DNA from: Microbacterium kyungheense
Lineage (GTDB): Bacteria; Actinomycetota; Actinomycetes; Actinomycetales; Microbacteriaceae
Reading direction: 5' to 3'
NCBI RefSeq assembly: GCF_006783905.1
Contig: NZ_VFPE01000001.1
Coordinates: 1,364,001 to 1,428,000, forward strand
Length of the DNA stretch: 64,000 bases
The notes under the pieces were generated by a model that had not been told where the DNA came from, did no database searches, and saw only the letters and a list, made by a program, of their open reading frames with translations. Shown here in pieces: positions 27,410 to 36,961 of the stretch. A program made the translations under genes and the position numbers. The stretch's first letter is position 1; each line of letters opens with the position of its first letter.

Positions 27410-27417
27410 TAAGATTA
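27410..27417. promoter_or_regulatory. Overlapping divergent -10 boxes
   Basis: Forward TAAGAT (27410-27415) ends 7 bases before the M20 peptidase ATG. Reverse TAATCT (27412-27417) serves the DUF3043 gene with a leader of about 30 bases. The two hexamers overlap by four bases, so the two promoters should compete for polymerase. Confidence 0.5.
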
Positions 27418-27422
27418 CCCGC

Positions 27423-28823
27423 ATGACCTCTGACCTCACCCGACAGGAGGCTGTGCGCGACGCCGCGGCCTCCGGCATCCCCTCCGCCCTCGCCGATCTC
27501 GGTGCGCTGGTGCGCATCCCGTCGGTCGCCTTCCCCGGCTTCGATCCGTCGCAGGTGCAGCGCAGCGCCGAGGCGGTCGCCGAGCTGGTGCGTGAGACGG
27601 GACTGTTCGAGACCGTCGAGATCCGCACGGCCGCGATCCCCGAGACGGGGGAGCAGGGCAACCCCGCAGTGCTCGCGACGCGTGCCGCCCGCAACGGCCG
27701 GCCGACGATCCTGCTGTACGCCCACCACGATGTGCAGCCCGTCGGCGACGAGGCGCTGTGGGACTCGCCGCCCTTCGAGCCGACGGTCCGCGACGGGCGC
27801 CTGTACGGCCGTGGCGCGGCCGACGACAAGGCCGGCATCATGGCGCACATCGCCGCGCTGCGCGCGCTGAAGGAAGCGGTCGGTGCGGACTTCGACCTCG
27901 GCGTCGCGCTGTTCTTCGAGGGCGAGGAGGAGGCGGGCTCGCGGTCGTTCGCGCAGTTCCTCTCCGACAACGCGGACGCGCTGCGCGCCGATGTCATCGT
28001 GGTGGCGGACTCAGGCAACTGGGACGACAAGACGCCCGCGCTGACGGTCTCGCTCCGCGGCAACACGCGCTTCACGCTCCGCGTGCGCACGCTCGAGCAC
28101 GCCTCGCACTCGGGCATGTTCGGCGGTGCGGTGCCCGACGCGATGATGGCCACCGTGAAGCTGCTCGCCACGCTGTGGGACGACGACGGCGCCGTCGCCG
28201 TCTCCGGCATGACCGAACGGGATGCCGCGACCCCCGAGTACAGCGAAGCGACCCTGCGCGACGAAGCCGGCCTCCCCGCAGGGGTCTCGCCGGCCGGGAG
28301 CGGGACGATCCTGAGCCGCATCTGGAACAAGCCTTCGATCACCGTGACCGGCATCGACGCGCCGAGCGTCGTCAACGCCTCCAACACCCTGAGCCCGGAG
28401 GTCGCTGTCGTGATCAGCGCCCGCGTGGCGCCGGGTCAGTCTGCCCGCGAGGCATACGCCGCGATCGAGACGCACCTGCGTGAGCACGCGCCGTTCGGGG
28501 CGCAGCTGGAGTTCAGCGACCAGGACTACGGCAACCCGTTCCTCGTCGACACGTCGGGCTGGGCCGTGCAGGCGGCGCGGGAGGCGCTGCACGAGGGGTA
28601 CGGCGTCGAGTCCGTCGACATCGGGGTCGGGGGATCGATCCCGTTCATCGCGGACCTCGTGCGCGAGTTCCCCGGTGCGCAGATCCTCGTCACCGGCGTG
28701 GAGGACCCGCACGCGCGAGCGCACAGCCCGAACGAGTCGCTGCACCTCGAGACCTTCCGCAACGCCGTCCTGTCGGAGGCGCTCCTCCTGGAGAAGCTCG
28801 ACGCGCGGGCCGCGGAAGCCTGA
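27423..28823 (+). CDS. M20 family dipeptidase/peptidase
   Basis: Zinc-dependent cytoplasmic peptidase, 466 residues. Metal site motifs: LLYAHHDVQPVGD (His-x-Asp), GRGAADDKAG, FFEGEEEAGS (catalytic Glu-Glu), VADSGNWD, and a C-terminal HARAHSPNE. The lid domain lies between. The frame extends upstream, but the ATG at 27423 is 7 bases after TAAGAT and marks normal length. CNDP-like dipeptidases are the nearest group; true substrate unknown. Confidence 0.9.
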   Translation: MTSDLTRQEAVRDAAASGIPSALADLGALVRIPSVAFPGFDPSQVQRSAEAVAELVRETGLFETVEIRTAAIPETGEQGNPAVLATRAARNGRPTILLYAHHDVQPVGDEALWDSPPFEPTVRDGRLYGRGAADDKAGIMAHIAALRALKEAVGADFDLGVALFFEGEEEAGSRSFAQFLSDNADALRADVIVVADSGNWDDKTPALTVSLRGNTRFTLRVRTLEHASHSGMFGGAVPDAMMATVKLLATLWDDDGAVAVSGMTERDAATPEYSEATLRDEAGLPAGVSPAGSGTILSRIWNKPSITVTGIDAPSVVNASNTLSPEVAVVISARVAPGQSAREAYAAIETHLREHAPFGAQLEFSDQDYGNPFLVDTSGWAVQAAREALHEGYGVESVDIGVGGSIPFIADLVREFPGAQILVTGVEDPHARAHSPNESLHLETFRNAVLSEALLLEKLDARAAEA

Positions 28824-28926
28824 TACGGCTCGTTCCGAGCCTTCCGGCGGCGGGCACGCGTAGAATCGACGCATCCCGCCGCCGGCAGTGGATGAACGAT
28901 CCAGGCGGCCCGTCCGGAGGAGTGCC

Positions 28927-29292
28927 ATGACCGACACCGCACTGACGACCGAGCAGACCGCTCGCGACCACGGCGTTCTGCTGACCGACGCCGCCGCGGG
29001 CAAGGTCAAGAACCTGCTGGAGCAGGAGGGCCGCGACGACCTGCGTCTGCGCGTCGCCGTCCAGCCCGGCGGCTGCAGCGGCCTGATCTACCAGCTGTAC
29101 TTCGACGAGCGCTACCTCGACGGCGACAAGACCGTCGACTTCGACGGCGTCGAGGTGATCGTCGACGACATGAGCGTCCCGTACCTCGACGGCGCCACGA
29201 TCGACTTCAAGGACACGATCTCGGAGCAGGGTTTCACGATCGACAACCCCAACGCGGCGGGCTCGTGCGCCTGCGGCGACAGCTTCCACTGA
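28927..29292 (+). CDS. erpA: ErpA/IscA-type iron-sulfur cluster insertion protein
   Basis: A-type Fe-S carrier, 121 residues. The three conserved Cys are Cys50 (GGCSG), Cys114 and Cys116 (CACGDSF). The ATG at 28927 has CGGAGGAG just upstream; a TAGAAT -10-like box lies at 28861-28866. It is immediately upstream of the cytochrome oxidase operon, separated by a strong terminator, which fits a supply of clusters to respiratory proteins but does not prove it. Confidence 0.92.
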   Translation: MTDTALTTEQTARDHGVLLTDAAAGKVKNLLEQEGRDDLRLRVAVQPGGCSGLIYQLYFDERYLDGDKTVDFDGVEVIVDDMSVPYLDGATIDFKDTISEQGFTIDNPNAAGSCACGDSFH

Positions 29293-29317
29293 TCGGCTAA
29301 CGATCCGAGCACTTTTG

Positions 29318-29361
29318 CGGCGGGTCCGAGCGCTTCGAATGGCGCCCGGGCCCGCCGTTTT
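29318..29361 (+). terminator. Rho-independent terminator of erpA
   Basis: Stem 29318-29333/29342-29357 of 16 pairs with two imperfect positions and an 8-base loop, followed by TTTT (29358-29361). The only canonical T-tailed terminator I see in the window. Confidence 0.85.
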
Positions 29362-29461
29362 CGCGTCCGCCGACACGGCACAACCTGGGCGGATGGCCTG
29401 AATCCCCTGGACGCTTGCCCTAGACTGGCGGGAGTCCTGTTCGTGATCGGAAAGGTGCACC

Positions 29462-30361
29462 GTGCCTTCGAAACGCCGTATCCGCTGGGCCGTTCTCCCC
29501 ATCGGGGTCGCGACGGCTGCAGTCCTCGCCGGATGCACCCCCACCGAGCTGCACGGCTTCCTCCCGGGCTTCACCGAAGACGGCCAGGCGGCCACCAACC
29601 ACACCGACATGGTGGCCGGTCTGTGGGTCAACTCGTGGATCGTCCTGCTGATCGTCGGCGTCATCACGTGGGGCCTCATGGGCTGGGCGGCGATCGCGTA
29701 CCGCCGTCGCAAGGGCCAGACCGGCCTGCCCGTCCAGCTGCGGTACAACATGCCGATCGAGATCTTCTACACGATCGTGCCGCTGATCCTCGTGGTCGGG
29801 TTCTTCGCCTTCACGGCGCGCGATCAGACGATCCTCGAGACGCAGTACGACGACCCCGACGTCGAGATCACCGCGATCGGCAAGCAGTGGGCCTGGGACT
29901 TCCAGTACGACGGCGCCACCGACGACGAGACCGTGTGGTCGATGGGCGTGCAGGCGCAGACGGACGCGCGGGGCGACATCATCAACGAGCTGCCCACGCT
30001 CTACCTCCCGGTCGACAAGACGGTGAAGATCAAGCTCACCTCTCGCGACGTCATCCACTCGTTCTGGATCATCGACTTCCTCTACAAGAAGGACATGTAC
30101 ATCGGCAAGGACAACTTCTGGTCCTTCACGCCGACCCGCGAGGGCACGTACGCCGGCAAGTGCGCCGAGCTCTGCGGCGACTACCACTCGATGATGCTGT
30201 TCAACGTCAAGGTCGTCAGCGACGCCGAGTACGAGGACTACCTCGACTCGCTGCGCGACGCGGGCCAGACGGGCGACATCAACGACGCATACGACCGACT
30301 GCAGAACCTGCCCGGAACGGGCGGCTCCGCAAATGAGAACGTGGAAGAGGTGGACCACTGA
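29462..30361 (+). CDS. ctaC: Cytochrome c oxidase subunit II (aa3 type)
   Basis: Membrane lipoprotein subunit accepting electrons from cytochrome cc of the bcc complex. Lipobox VLAGC with Cys25 as the lipidated residue, two membrane helices (about 50-75 and 95-115), then a cupredoxin domain with the CuA site: Cys234, Cys238, His242, Met245 ([12 protein letters not shown]). 299 residues. GTG at 29462, about 36 bases after TAGACT (29421-29426). Its TGA overlaps the ctaD ATG by one base. First gene of ctaC-ctaD-ctaF. Confidence 0.95.
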   Translation: MPSKRRIRWAVLPIGVATAAVLAGCTPTELHGFLPGFTEDGQAATNHTDMVAGLWVNSWIVLLIVGVITWGLMGWAAIAYRRRKGQTGLPVQLRYNMPIEIFYTIVPLILVVGFFAFTARDQTILETQYDDPDVEITAIGKQWAWDFQYDGATDDETVWSMGVQAQTDARGDIINELPTLYLPVDKTVKIKLTSRDVIHSFWIIDFLYKKDMYIGKDNFWSFTPTREGTYAGKCAELCGDYHSMMLFNVKVVSDAEYEDYLDSLRDAGQTGDINDAYDRLQNLPGTGGSANENVEEVDH

Positions 30362-32088
30362 TGGCGACGACACTCCCTCTCCAGGAGACGTCCCAGGGGC
30401 GTCCGACGACCCTGCCGCCACGGCAGGCGGCTCTGCTCAGCGCGACGCGCGTCGAGCAGAAGGGCAACATCATCGTCAAGTGGATCACCTCCACCGACCA
30501 CAAGACGATCGGCTACATGTACCTGATCGCGTCCGTGATCTTCTTCCTCCTCGGGGGAGTCATGGCGCTCATCATCCGTGCTGAGCTGTTCGAGCCCGGC
30601 ATGCAGATCGTGCCGACCAAAGAGCAGTACAACCAGCTCTTCACCATGCACGGCACGATCATGCTCCTCATGTTCGCGACCCCGCTGTTCGCGGGCTTCG
30701 CCAACGCGATCCTGCCCCTGCAGATCGGTGCTCCCGACGTCGCTTTCCCGCGTCTGAACGCATTCGCCTTCTGGCTCTTCCTGTTCGGCTCGACGATCGC
30801 CGTCGCCGGCTTCCTCACCCCGCAGGGCGCGGCCTCGTTCGGCTGGTTCGCGTATCAGCCGCTCGCGAACGCCTCGTTCTCGCCCGGCGCCGGCGGCAAC
30901 CTCTGGATGCTCGGCCTCGGCATGAGCGGTTTCGGCACGATCCTCGGTGCGGTGAACTTCATCACCACGATCATCACCATGCGCGCGCCCGGCATGACGA
31001 TGTGGCGCATGCCGATCTTCTCGTGGAACACGCTCATCACGAGCATCCTGATCCTGATGGCGTTCCCCGTGCTCGCCGCCGCGATCCTCGCCGCCGCCGC
31101 CGACCGTGTGCTCGGCGCGCACATCTACGACCCGGCCAACGGCGGCGTCCTGCTGTGGCAGCACCTCTTCTGGTTCTTCGGCCACCCTGAGGTGTACATC
31201 ATCGCGCTGCCGTTCTTCGGCATCGTCTCCGAGATCTTCCCGGTGTTCAGCCGCAAGCCGATCTTCGGGTACAAGACCCTCGTGTACGCGACCATCGCGA
31301 TCGCCGCGCTGTCGGTGGCGGTGTGGGCCCACCACATGTACGTGACCGGCGCGGTGCTGCTGCCCTTCTTCGCGCTCATGACGATGCTCATCGCGGTTCC
31401 GACGGGTGTGAAGATCTTCAACTGGATCGGCACGCTCTGGCGAGGGTCCGTGACCTTCGAGACGCCGATGGTGTTCGCGCTCGGCTTCCTGGTGTCGTTC
31501 GTCTTCGGTGGTCTGACCGGCGTCATCCTCGCGTCGCCGCCGCTGGACTTCGCGCTGTCGGACTCGTACTTCGTCGTCGCGCACTTCCACTACGTGGTCT
31601 TCGGAACCGTCGTCTTCGCGATGTTCGCCGGCTTCTACTTCTGGTGGCCCAAGTGGACCGGCCGCATGCTCAACGAGCGCCTCGGCTACGTGCACTTCTG
31701 GATGCTGTTCATCGGCTTCCACATGACATTCCTCATCCAGCACTGGCTGGGCGTGGACGGCATGGTCCGTCGCTATGCCGACTACTCGGAGGCGGACGGC
31801 TGGACGTGGCAGAACCAGGTCTCGACGATCGGTGCGTTCATCCTCGGTGCGTCGATGATCCCGTTCCTGTTCAACGTGTGGATCACGGCGCGCAAGGCGC
31901 CCAAGGTCACCGTCAACGACCCGTGGGGCTACGGTGCGTCGCTCGAGTGGGCGACCTCCTGCCCGCCGCCGCGTCACAACTTCACGTCGATCCCGCGCAT
32001 CCGCAGCGAGCGGCCCGCGTTCGACCTGAACCACCCGGAGGCCGCAGAGTCGCCGGTTCTCGTCGGGGCCGAGGGAGAGGTCAAGTAA
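30361..32088 (+). CDS. ctaD: Cytochrome c oxidase subunit I
   Basis: Catalytic heme-copper subunit reducing O2 and pumping protons. 575 residues, twelve membrane helices. Heme and copper ligands are visible: [10 protein letters not shown] (low-spin heme), [10 protein letters not shown] with the His-Tyr crosslink pair, VWAHHMYV for CuB, and HFHYVVFGT. The HPEVY tyrosine is present, so this is an A-type oxidase with a K-channel. ctaF follows directly with no gap. Confidence 0.98.
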   Translation: MATTLPLQETSQGRPTTLPPRQAALLSATRVEQKGNIIVKWITSTDHKTIGYMYLIASVIFFLLGGVMALIIRAELFEPGMQIVPTKEQYNQLFTMHGTIMLLMFATPLFAGFANAILPLQIGAPDVAFPRLNAFAFWLFLFGSTIAVAGFLTPQGAASFGWFAYQPLANASFSPGAGGNLWMLGLGMSGFGTILGAVNFITTIITMRAPGMTMWRMPIFSWNTLITSILILMAFPVLAAAILAAAADRVLGAHIYDPANGGVLLWQHLFWFFGHPEVYIIALPFFGIVSEIFPVFSRKPIFGYKTLVYATIAIAALSVAVWAHHMYVTGAVLLPFFALMTMLIAVPTGVKIFNWIGTLWRGSVTFETPMVFALGFLVSFVFGGLTGVILASPPLDFALSDSYFVVAHFHYVVFGTVVFAMFAGFYFWWPKWTGRMLNERLGYVHFWMLFIGFHMTFLIQHWLGVDGMVRRYADYSEADGWTWQNQVSTIGAFILGASMIPFLFNVWITARKAPKVTVNDPWGYGASLEWATSCPPPRHNFTSIPRIRSERPAFDLNHPEAAESPVLVGAEGEVK

Positions 32089-32523
32089 GTGCGCACCAAC
32101 ACCGGTCTCTGGTGGCTGCTGTCGGGGTTCTTCCTTCTCGTCGCGGCGACGTACACGATCTGGAACATCATCGCCCACCCCGATCGCGAGTGGTATCACG
32201 CCATCGAATGGGTCGGCAGCGTGGCGCTGCTGTTCACCGCCTTCATGGGCGCCCTGATCGCGTTCTACATCGGACGCGTGCACAAGGCGCAGGGCGGCGA
32301 GCTGCCCGAGGACGTCCTCACCGCCGACATCGATGACGGCGACCCCGAGCTGGGCGAGTTCAGCCCGTGGTCGTGGTGGCCCATCGTGCTCGCCTTCTCG
32401 GCGGCGCTCGGCATGATCGGCCTGGCTGTCGGCACGTGGCTCATGCCCATCGGCATCGGCGTCTTCGTCGTCGCCATCGTCGGCTGGGTGTACGAGTACT
32501 ACCGCGGCTACTTCGCCCGCTGA
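32089..32523 (+). CDS. ctaF: Cytochrome c oxidase subunit IV (actinobacterial CtaF)
   Basis: Small accessory subunit specific to actinobacterial aa3 oxidases. 144 residues with four membrane helices (residues 7-26, 40-60, 98-115, 118-140) and a charged loop (GELPEDVLTADIDDGDPELG). The GTG at 32089 follows the ctaD stop directly. CtaF is required for a stable aa3 complex in related bacteria. Confidence 0.93.
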   Translation: MRTNTGLWWLLSGFFLLVAATYTIWNIIAHPDREWYHAIEWVGSVALLFTAFMGALIAFYIGRVHKAQGGELPEDVLTADIDDGDPELGEFSPWSWWPIVLAFSAALGMIGLAVGTWLMPIGIGVFVVAIVGWVYEYYRGYFAR

Positions 32524-32559
32524 TCGGCCTGCCGCCGACCTTCATGGCCTTTTGCCGCA

Positions 32560-32598
32560 CGAGCGCGGGGACCCGTCTGTGACGGGGCCCCGCGCTCG
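32560..32598 (+). terminator. Strong hairpin after ctaF that contains the PP2C start codon
   Basis: 18-base arms (32560-32577 and 32581-32598) with one mismatch and a 3-base loop (TGT). Placed 36 bases after ctaF, it should end the ctaCDF transcript. The GTG start of the next gene begins in the loop (32579). Confidence 0.75.
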
Positions 32599-33385
32599 TC
32601 TGCGTGCGGCGGCGCACTCGGACGTCGGCCCGTACCGGTCTGTCAATCAGGACGCCGCCTTCACGGCGCCGTGGGGTGCCGCAGTGGCGGACGGTGTCGG
32701 GGGAGGGCCGGCCGGGGATCTGGCCTCTGCCGCTCTCGTGCATGCGATCGCCGCCAGCCGTCCCGACGGGGTGGAGGCCGAGCACCTGCAGACGATCGTC
32801 CGTCTCGCGAACTGGGATCTCGGAGCCCACGTCAAGCGCGATCCCTCTCTGACCGGGATGGCGACGACGCTCACGGGCCTGTTCATCTCGGACCACGGCG
32901 ACCTGCTGCTCGCGCACACCGGCGACTCACGGGCGTACCGTCTGCGCGAAGGGCTGCTGGAACAGCAGAGTCGCGATGACTCGCTCGTACAGGCTCTCGT
33001 CGACCAGGGGATCGTGACGATCGAGGATGCCGCGGCGCACCCGCGTCGCAACGTCATCACCGCGTCGCTGAGCGGTGCGGAGCGGGATGCCGCGACCGTC
33101 GTCGTGAAGGAGGCCGTCGTGGGCGACCGTTGGCTGCTCTGCAGTGACGGGCTCACCGACTACGTGCCCGTGGACGACATCTGCGCCCGGCTGCGCGAGC
33201 ATGATGACCCTGCTGCAGCCGCGGCGGCCTGCGTGGGCCTCGCGTTGGAGGCCGGGACGAGGGACAACGTCACGGCCGTCGTCTGCGACGTGGTCGCCCC
33301 GACCTCGCTCGGCGGCGGACGCCCGCAGGTGTTGTTCTACGGCGCCGCCGCCGAACGATTCATGGAGGAGCTGGACTCCGCCTGA
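32579..33385 (+). CDS. PP2C-type serine/threonine protein phosphatase
   Basis: Metal-dependent phosphatase of 268 residues without a membrane segment. PP2C motifs: HSDVGPYRSVNQDA, AVADGVGGGPAGDLAS (metal Asp), AHTGDSRAYRL, CSDGLTDYV, and DNVTAVVCDV. The GTG at 32579 is preferred; a TTG at 32552 is the only other choice. It lies between the two halves of the respiratory chain, but no partner kinase is nearby, so its substrates cannot be inferred. Translation must start within a terminator hairpin, unless a transcript begins very close to the GTG. Confidence 0.88.
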   Translation: MTGPRARLRAAAHSDVGPYRSVNQDAAFTAPWGAAVADGVGGGPAGDLASAALVHAIAASRPDGVEAEHLQTIVRLANWDLGAHVKRDPSLTGMATTLTGLFISDHGDLLLAHTGDSRAYRLREGLLEQQSRDDSLVQALVDQGIVTIEDAAAHPRRNVITASLSGAERDAATVVVKEAVVGDRWLLCSDGLTDYVPVDDICARLREHDDPAAAAAACVGLALEAGTRDNVTAVVCDVVAPTSLGGGRPQVLFYGAAAERFMEELDSA

Positions 33386-33404
33386 TCTGTCGGGTCGCGA
33401 GCTG

Positions 33405-33824
33405 TCAGCCGGCCACCGGGGCACGGACGACCATGACCTGGGCGTCGAACACGCGGGGGAGCGGCCCTTCGTCATTCTCGGTCGGCTGCCCCTCGCGCAC
33501 CCAGTACTCGTACCCGCCGATCATCTCGCGCACGGCGTAGCCGAGCTTCGCGAACTCGACGGCCCCCTTCGCGCCGGCGTTGCAGCCCGGGCTCCAGCAG
33601 TAGACCACCACAGACGTTCCCTGGGGGATCTCGCGGGGCCCTCGTTCCGCGATCTCGCGGTACGGCATGTGCACGGCGCCCTGAACGCGTCCCTGGGCCC
33701 ACGCCTCGTCACCGCGCACGTCGACGAGGACGAACTCCTCACCGGCCTTCTGAGCGGCGTACACGTCCGAGGCGTCGGTCTCGAGGGCGAGCTTCGTGGA
33801 GAAGTAGGTGAGTGCGTCGATCAT
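33405..33824 (-). CDS. Rhodanese-like domain protein
   Basis: 139-residue single-domain rhodanese. The fold motifs are LVDVRGDEAWAQGRVQGAVHMPYREI and the active loop VVYCWSPGCNAGAK, with the Cys of YCWSPG in the catalytic position. Such proteins transfer sulfane sulfur or bind arsenate/phosphate; role unknown. ATG at 33824. Convergent with the phosphatase gene; downstream (in reverse sense) of the qcr terminator. Confidence 0.88.
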   Translation of the reverse strand: MIDALTYFSTKLALETDASDVYAAQKAGEEFVLVDVRGDEAWAQGRVQGAVHMPYREIAERGPREIPQGTSVVVYCWSPGCNAGAKGAVEFAKLGYAVREMIGGYEYWVREGQPTENDEGPLPRVFDAQVMVVRAPVAG

Positions 33825-33930
33825 GGATCCACCGTATGTCCGCCGAGACACGGCGCCAGGCGAAATCGGTGACAGACACCGCCGGAATCCTGCCGACCTC
33901 GGGGGGAGGGGTCGTCGAGTCCACGCAGAT

Positions 33931-33977
33931 GACGGATGCCCCGGCACGATCTGATCGATCGTGCCGGGGCATCCGTC
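33931..33977. terminator. Perfect 21-bp hairpin terminator of the qcr operon
   Basis: Arms 33931-33951 and 33957-33977 are exact reverse complements around a 5-base loop. It begins 18 bases after the qcrB stop on the reverse strand and separates that operon from the rhodanese gene. Confidence 0.85.
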
Positions 33978-33994
33978 GGTGAGGTGGAGCGACC

Positions 33995-35845
33995 TTACTG
34001 GTCGGACTCCTTCTCGCGGTTCTTCGGCGCCTTCGTACCCGGCTCGGGTTCGGGGACGATCACGTTCGAGGGGCGGACTGCCGTCTCGGAGTTGTGACCG
34101 TCGTCGATCGGCTTGTGGGGGGCATCCGGGACACCGGCGCGCTCGTGGGCGCCCTGCAGCTCGAGATCCTCCTCAGCGGCCATGTGGTCGAGGTCGTGGT
34201 GCTGGTGCGCCAGCGCCGCGTCGAGCTCGCCCTGCGTGACGGGGGTCAGACGGTCCTCGAAGAACCAGCGCGAGATCGACGCGCGGAAGTTCTCGTGCCA
34301 CGGGATGCGGCCCTTCGCGTTCGGGCGCACGACCAGCGGCTCGTAGGTGTCGAAGTCGGCCAGCTTGAAGCGCTCGTACTCGTCGACCGGCTGGTGGACC
34401 TCGATGTACTCGCCCCCGGGGAGGCGGACGATGCGACCCGACTCATAGCCGTGCAGCGCGATCTCGCGATCCTTCTTCTGCAGCGCGATGCAGATCCGCT
34501 TCGTGACGAAGTAGGCGATGATCGGGCCCAGGATCAGCAGCGCCTGGAGCGTGTGGATCACACCCTCCATCGTCAGCCAGAAGTGCGTCGCGATGATGTC
34601 GGAGGACGCCGCCGCCCACATGACCGCGTACATCGTCACGCCCGCGGCGCCGATCGCCGTGCGCGTCGCCGCGTTGCGCGGACGCTGGGCGATGTGGTGC
34701 TCGCGCTTGTCGCCCGTGACCCACGCCTCGATGAACGGGTAGATCAGGACCAGGATGATGAAGATCCCGATGACGCCGAGGGGCACGAGGATGTTGAACG
34801 ACCAGGTGCGGTCGAGGAACACGACCTCCCACCCCGGCGGGATCAGTCGCAGCATGCCGTCGGCGAAGCCGATGTACCAGTCGGGCTGAGTGCCGGCCGA
34901 GACGGGGGACGGGTCGTAGGGACCGTAGTTCCAGATCGGGTTGATCGTGAACAGCGAGGCGATGAGCACGATGACGCCGAACGTGATGAACAGGAAGCCG
35001 CCCATCTTCGACATGTACACCGGCATCATCGGGTAGCCCACGACCACGCTGTTGGTGCGACCGGCGCCCGCGAACTGCGTGTGCTTGTTGATCACCATCA
35101 GCATGAGGTGCACCACGAGCAGTCCGACGAGGATCGCCGGCAGCAGCAGGATGTGCAGCGTGTAGAGGCGGCCGACGATGGCGGTTCCGGGGAACTCGCC
35201 GCCGAACAGCAGGAACGACGTCCACGTGCCGATCAGCGGGATGCCCTTGACCATGCCGTCGATGATGCGCAGGCCGTTGCCCGACAGCACGTCGTCGGGC
35301 AGCGAGTAACCCGTGAAGCCCTCGGCCATCGCGAGGATGAAGAGGATGAAGCCGATCACCCAGTTCAGCTCGCGAGGCTTGCGGAACGCGCCCGTGAAGA
35401 ACACGCGCAGCATGTGCACGCCGATGCCCGCGACGAACACGAGTGCCGCCCAGTGGTGCATCTGGCGCACGAGGAGGCCGCCGCGGATGTCGAACGAGAT
35501 GTTGAGCGTCGACGACATCGCCGCCGACATCTCGATGCCGCGCATGGGCAGGAAGGCGCCGTTGTAGTGGGTCTCGACCATGGACGCCTGGAAGAAGAAC
35601 GTCAGGAACGTACCCGACAGCAGGACGACGACGAAGGCCCACAGGGCGATCTCGCCGAGCATGAACGACCAGTGGTCGGGGAAGATCTTGCGGCCCAGCT
35701 CCTTGACGAAGCCCGAGAGGCTCGTGCGCTCGTCGATGTAGTTCGCGGTGGCGCCGATGAAGCGACCGCCGAGAGGCTTGTCGCGCCCGTTTGTCGCGGG
35801 TGCCACGGGAGCCTCAGGCTGCTCGGTGACGGTTGCGGTGCTCAA
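33995..35845 (-). CDS. qcrB: Cytochrome bc1 complex cytochrome b subunit
   Basis: Membrane subunit of the bcc complex carrying two b hemes and the quinol sites. 616 residues, longer than mitochondrial-type cytochrome b because of an actinobacterial C-terminal extension. Heme-ligating region RQMHHWAALVFVAGIGVHMLR, the PEWY-like Qo motif is replaced by QPDWYIGF as in other Actinobacteria, and HTLQALLILGP follows. Start TTG at 35845 overlaps the qcrA stop (TTGA). About 85 hydrophilic residues end the chain. Confidence 0.96.
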   Translation of the reverse strand: MSTATVTEQPEAPVAPATNGRDKPLGGRFIGATANYIDERTSLSGFVKELGRKIFPDHWSFMLGEIALWAFVVVLLSGTFLTFFFQASMVETHYNGAFLPMRGIEMSAAMSSTLNISFDIRGGLLVRQMHHWAALVFVAGIGVHMLRVFFTGAFRKPRELNWVIGFILFILAMAEGFTGYSLPDDVLSGNGLRIIDGMVKGIPLIGTWTSFLLFGGEFPGTAIVGRLYTLHILLLPAILVGLLVVHLMLMVINKHTQFAGAGRTNSVVVGYPMMPVYMSKMGGFLFITFGVIVLIASLFTINPIWNYGPYDPSPVSAGTQPDWYIGFADGMLRLIPPGWEVVFLDRTWSFNILVPLGVIGIFIILVLIYPFIEAWVTGDKREHHIAQRPRNAATRTAIGAAGVTMYAVMWAAASSDIIATHFWLTMEGVIHTLQALLILGPIIAYFVTKRICIALQKKDREIALHGYESGRIVRLPGGEYIEVHQPVDEYERFKLADFDTYEPLVVRPNAKGRIPWHENFRASISRWFFEDRLTPVTQGELDAALAHQHHDLDHMAAEEDLELQGAHERAGVPDAPHKPIDDGHNSETAVRPSNVIVPEPEPGTKAPKNREKESDQ

Positions 35846-36921
35846 TGACGCTCCCAGAAGCTCGGGCCGACGGGTTCGTTGAAGTCGCTGCGTGCGACGA
35901 GGTAGCCCTCGTCGTCCACGGTGATCGGCAGCTGCGGCAGCGGACGGGCGGCCGGGCCGAAGATCACCTTCGCGTGATCGGTCACGTCGAACTGCGACTG
36001 GTGGCAGGGGCACAGCAGGTGGTGGGTCTGCTGCTCATACAGCGCGACGGGGCAGCCGACGTGCGTGCAGACCTTGGAGTAGGCCACGATGCCGTTGTAC
36101 GACCATTCCTTGCGCTCTTCGCTCTCCACGAGCTGCTCCGGCAGGAGGCGCACCAGCAGGACGATGGCCTTCGCCTTCTCCTCGAGGTAGCCGTCGCTGT
36201 GCGAGACCTTGGCCAGCTCCTCGGGGATCACGTGCACGGCCGAGCCCAGCGTGAGGTCTGCGGCGCGGATCGGCTCTCCGGACGGGTCGTGCGCGAGGCG
36301 CATGCCCTTCTTCCACATGGTGTGCTCGAGGAGGTACACCGGGTCGCCGGCGTGCGGACGCTCGGGGGAGTTGAACGGCGCGAGGCCGCGGAACAGCACC
36401 ACACCCGGGACGACCGAGGCGACGAGAGCGGCGATGAGCGAGTTGCGGATCATCACGCGGCGTCCGAAGCCGGACTCCTCGTTCGCGTCGGAGAAGGCCT
36501 TGATCGCGGCCTCGCGCGTCGTGTCGCGACCACGCGTGGCGTGGCGGGGCTCGACGAACTCCTTGTCGGACATGACGGCCTTCGACCAGTGGATCGCGCC
36601 GATGCCGATGGCCAGCAGCGCGAGCGCGATGCCGAGTCCGATGAAGAGGTTGTTGCTGCGGATGTCGACGATCCGGCCGCTCTCGATCGGGAAGAGCATG
36701 TAGGCGGCGACCGCCCAGATGCTGCCCGCGATCGACAGGTAGAACAGGGTGTAGACCGTGCGGACCGCCCGCTGCATGGCGGCCGGGTCCTTGTCGGTGA
36801 CCCGCGCGCGGTGCGGCGGGAGACCAGGGTTGCTCACCGGGTCGCTGACCGCTACGGCGAGCCCGGGGGAGGGCTTCCAGGAAGCCCTCTCGTGCTCGAG
36901 CGGGTCGTCCTCGTGGGCCAT
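35842..36921 (-). CDS. qcrA: Rieske iron-sulfur subunit of the bcc complex
   Basis: 359-residue Rieske protein with three N-terminal membrane helices (about 55-75, 92-110, 160-178), the actinobacterial type. [2Fe-2S] ligands: Cys285 and His287 (CTHVGCP), Cys304 and His307 (CPCHQS), plus the disulfide pair Cys290/Cys306. It passes electrons from quinol to QcrC. Its 3' end overlaps the qcrB start by 4 bases. Confidence 0.96.
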   Translation of the reverse strand: MAHEDDPLEHERASWKPSPGLAVAVSDPVSNPGLPPHRARVTDKDPAAMQRAVRTVYTLFYLSIAGSIWAVAAYMLFPIESGRIVDIRSNNLFIGLGIALALLAIGIGAIHWSKAVMSDKEFVEPRHATRGRDTTREAAIKAFSDANEESGFGRRVMIRNSLIAALVASVVPGVVLFRGLAPFNSPERPHAGDPVYLLEHTMWKKGMRLAHDPSGEPIRAADLTLGSAVHVIPEELAKVSHSDGYLEEKAKAIVLLVRLLPEQLVESEERKEWSYNGIVAYSKVCTHVGCPVALYEQQTHHLLCPCHQSQFDVTDHAKVIFGPAARPLPQLPITVDDEGYLVARSDFNEPVGPSFWERH

Positions 36922-36961
36922 GCTGCTCCTCAGTCGGTAATGCGTCTTTGTGAAACGTCGA

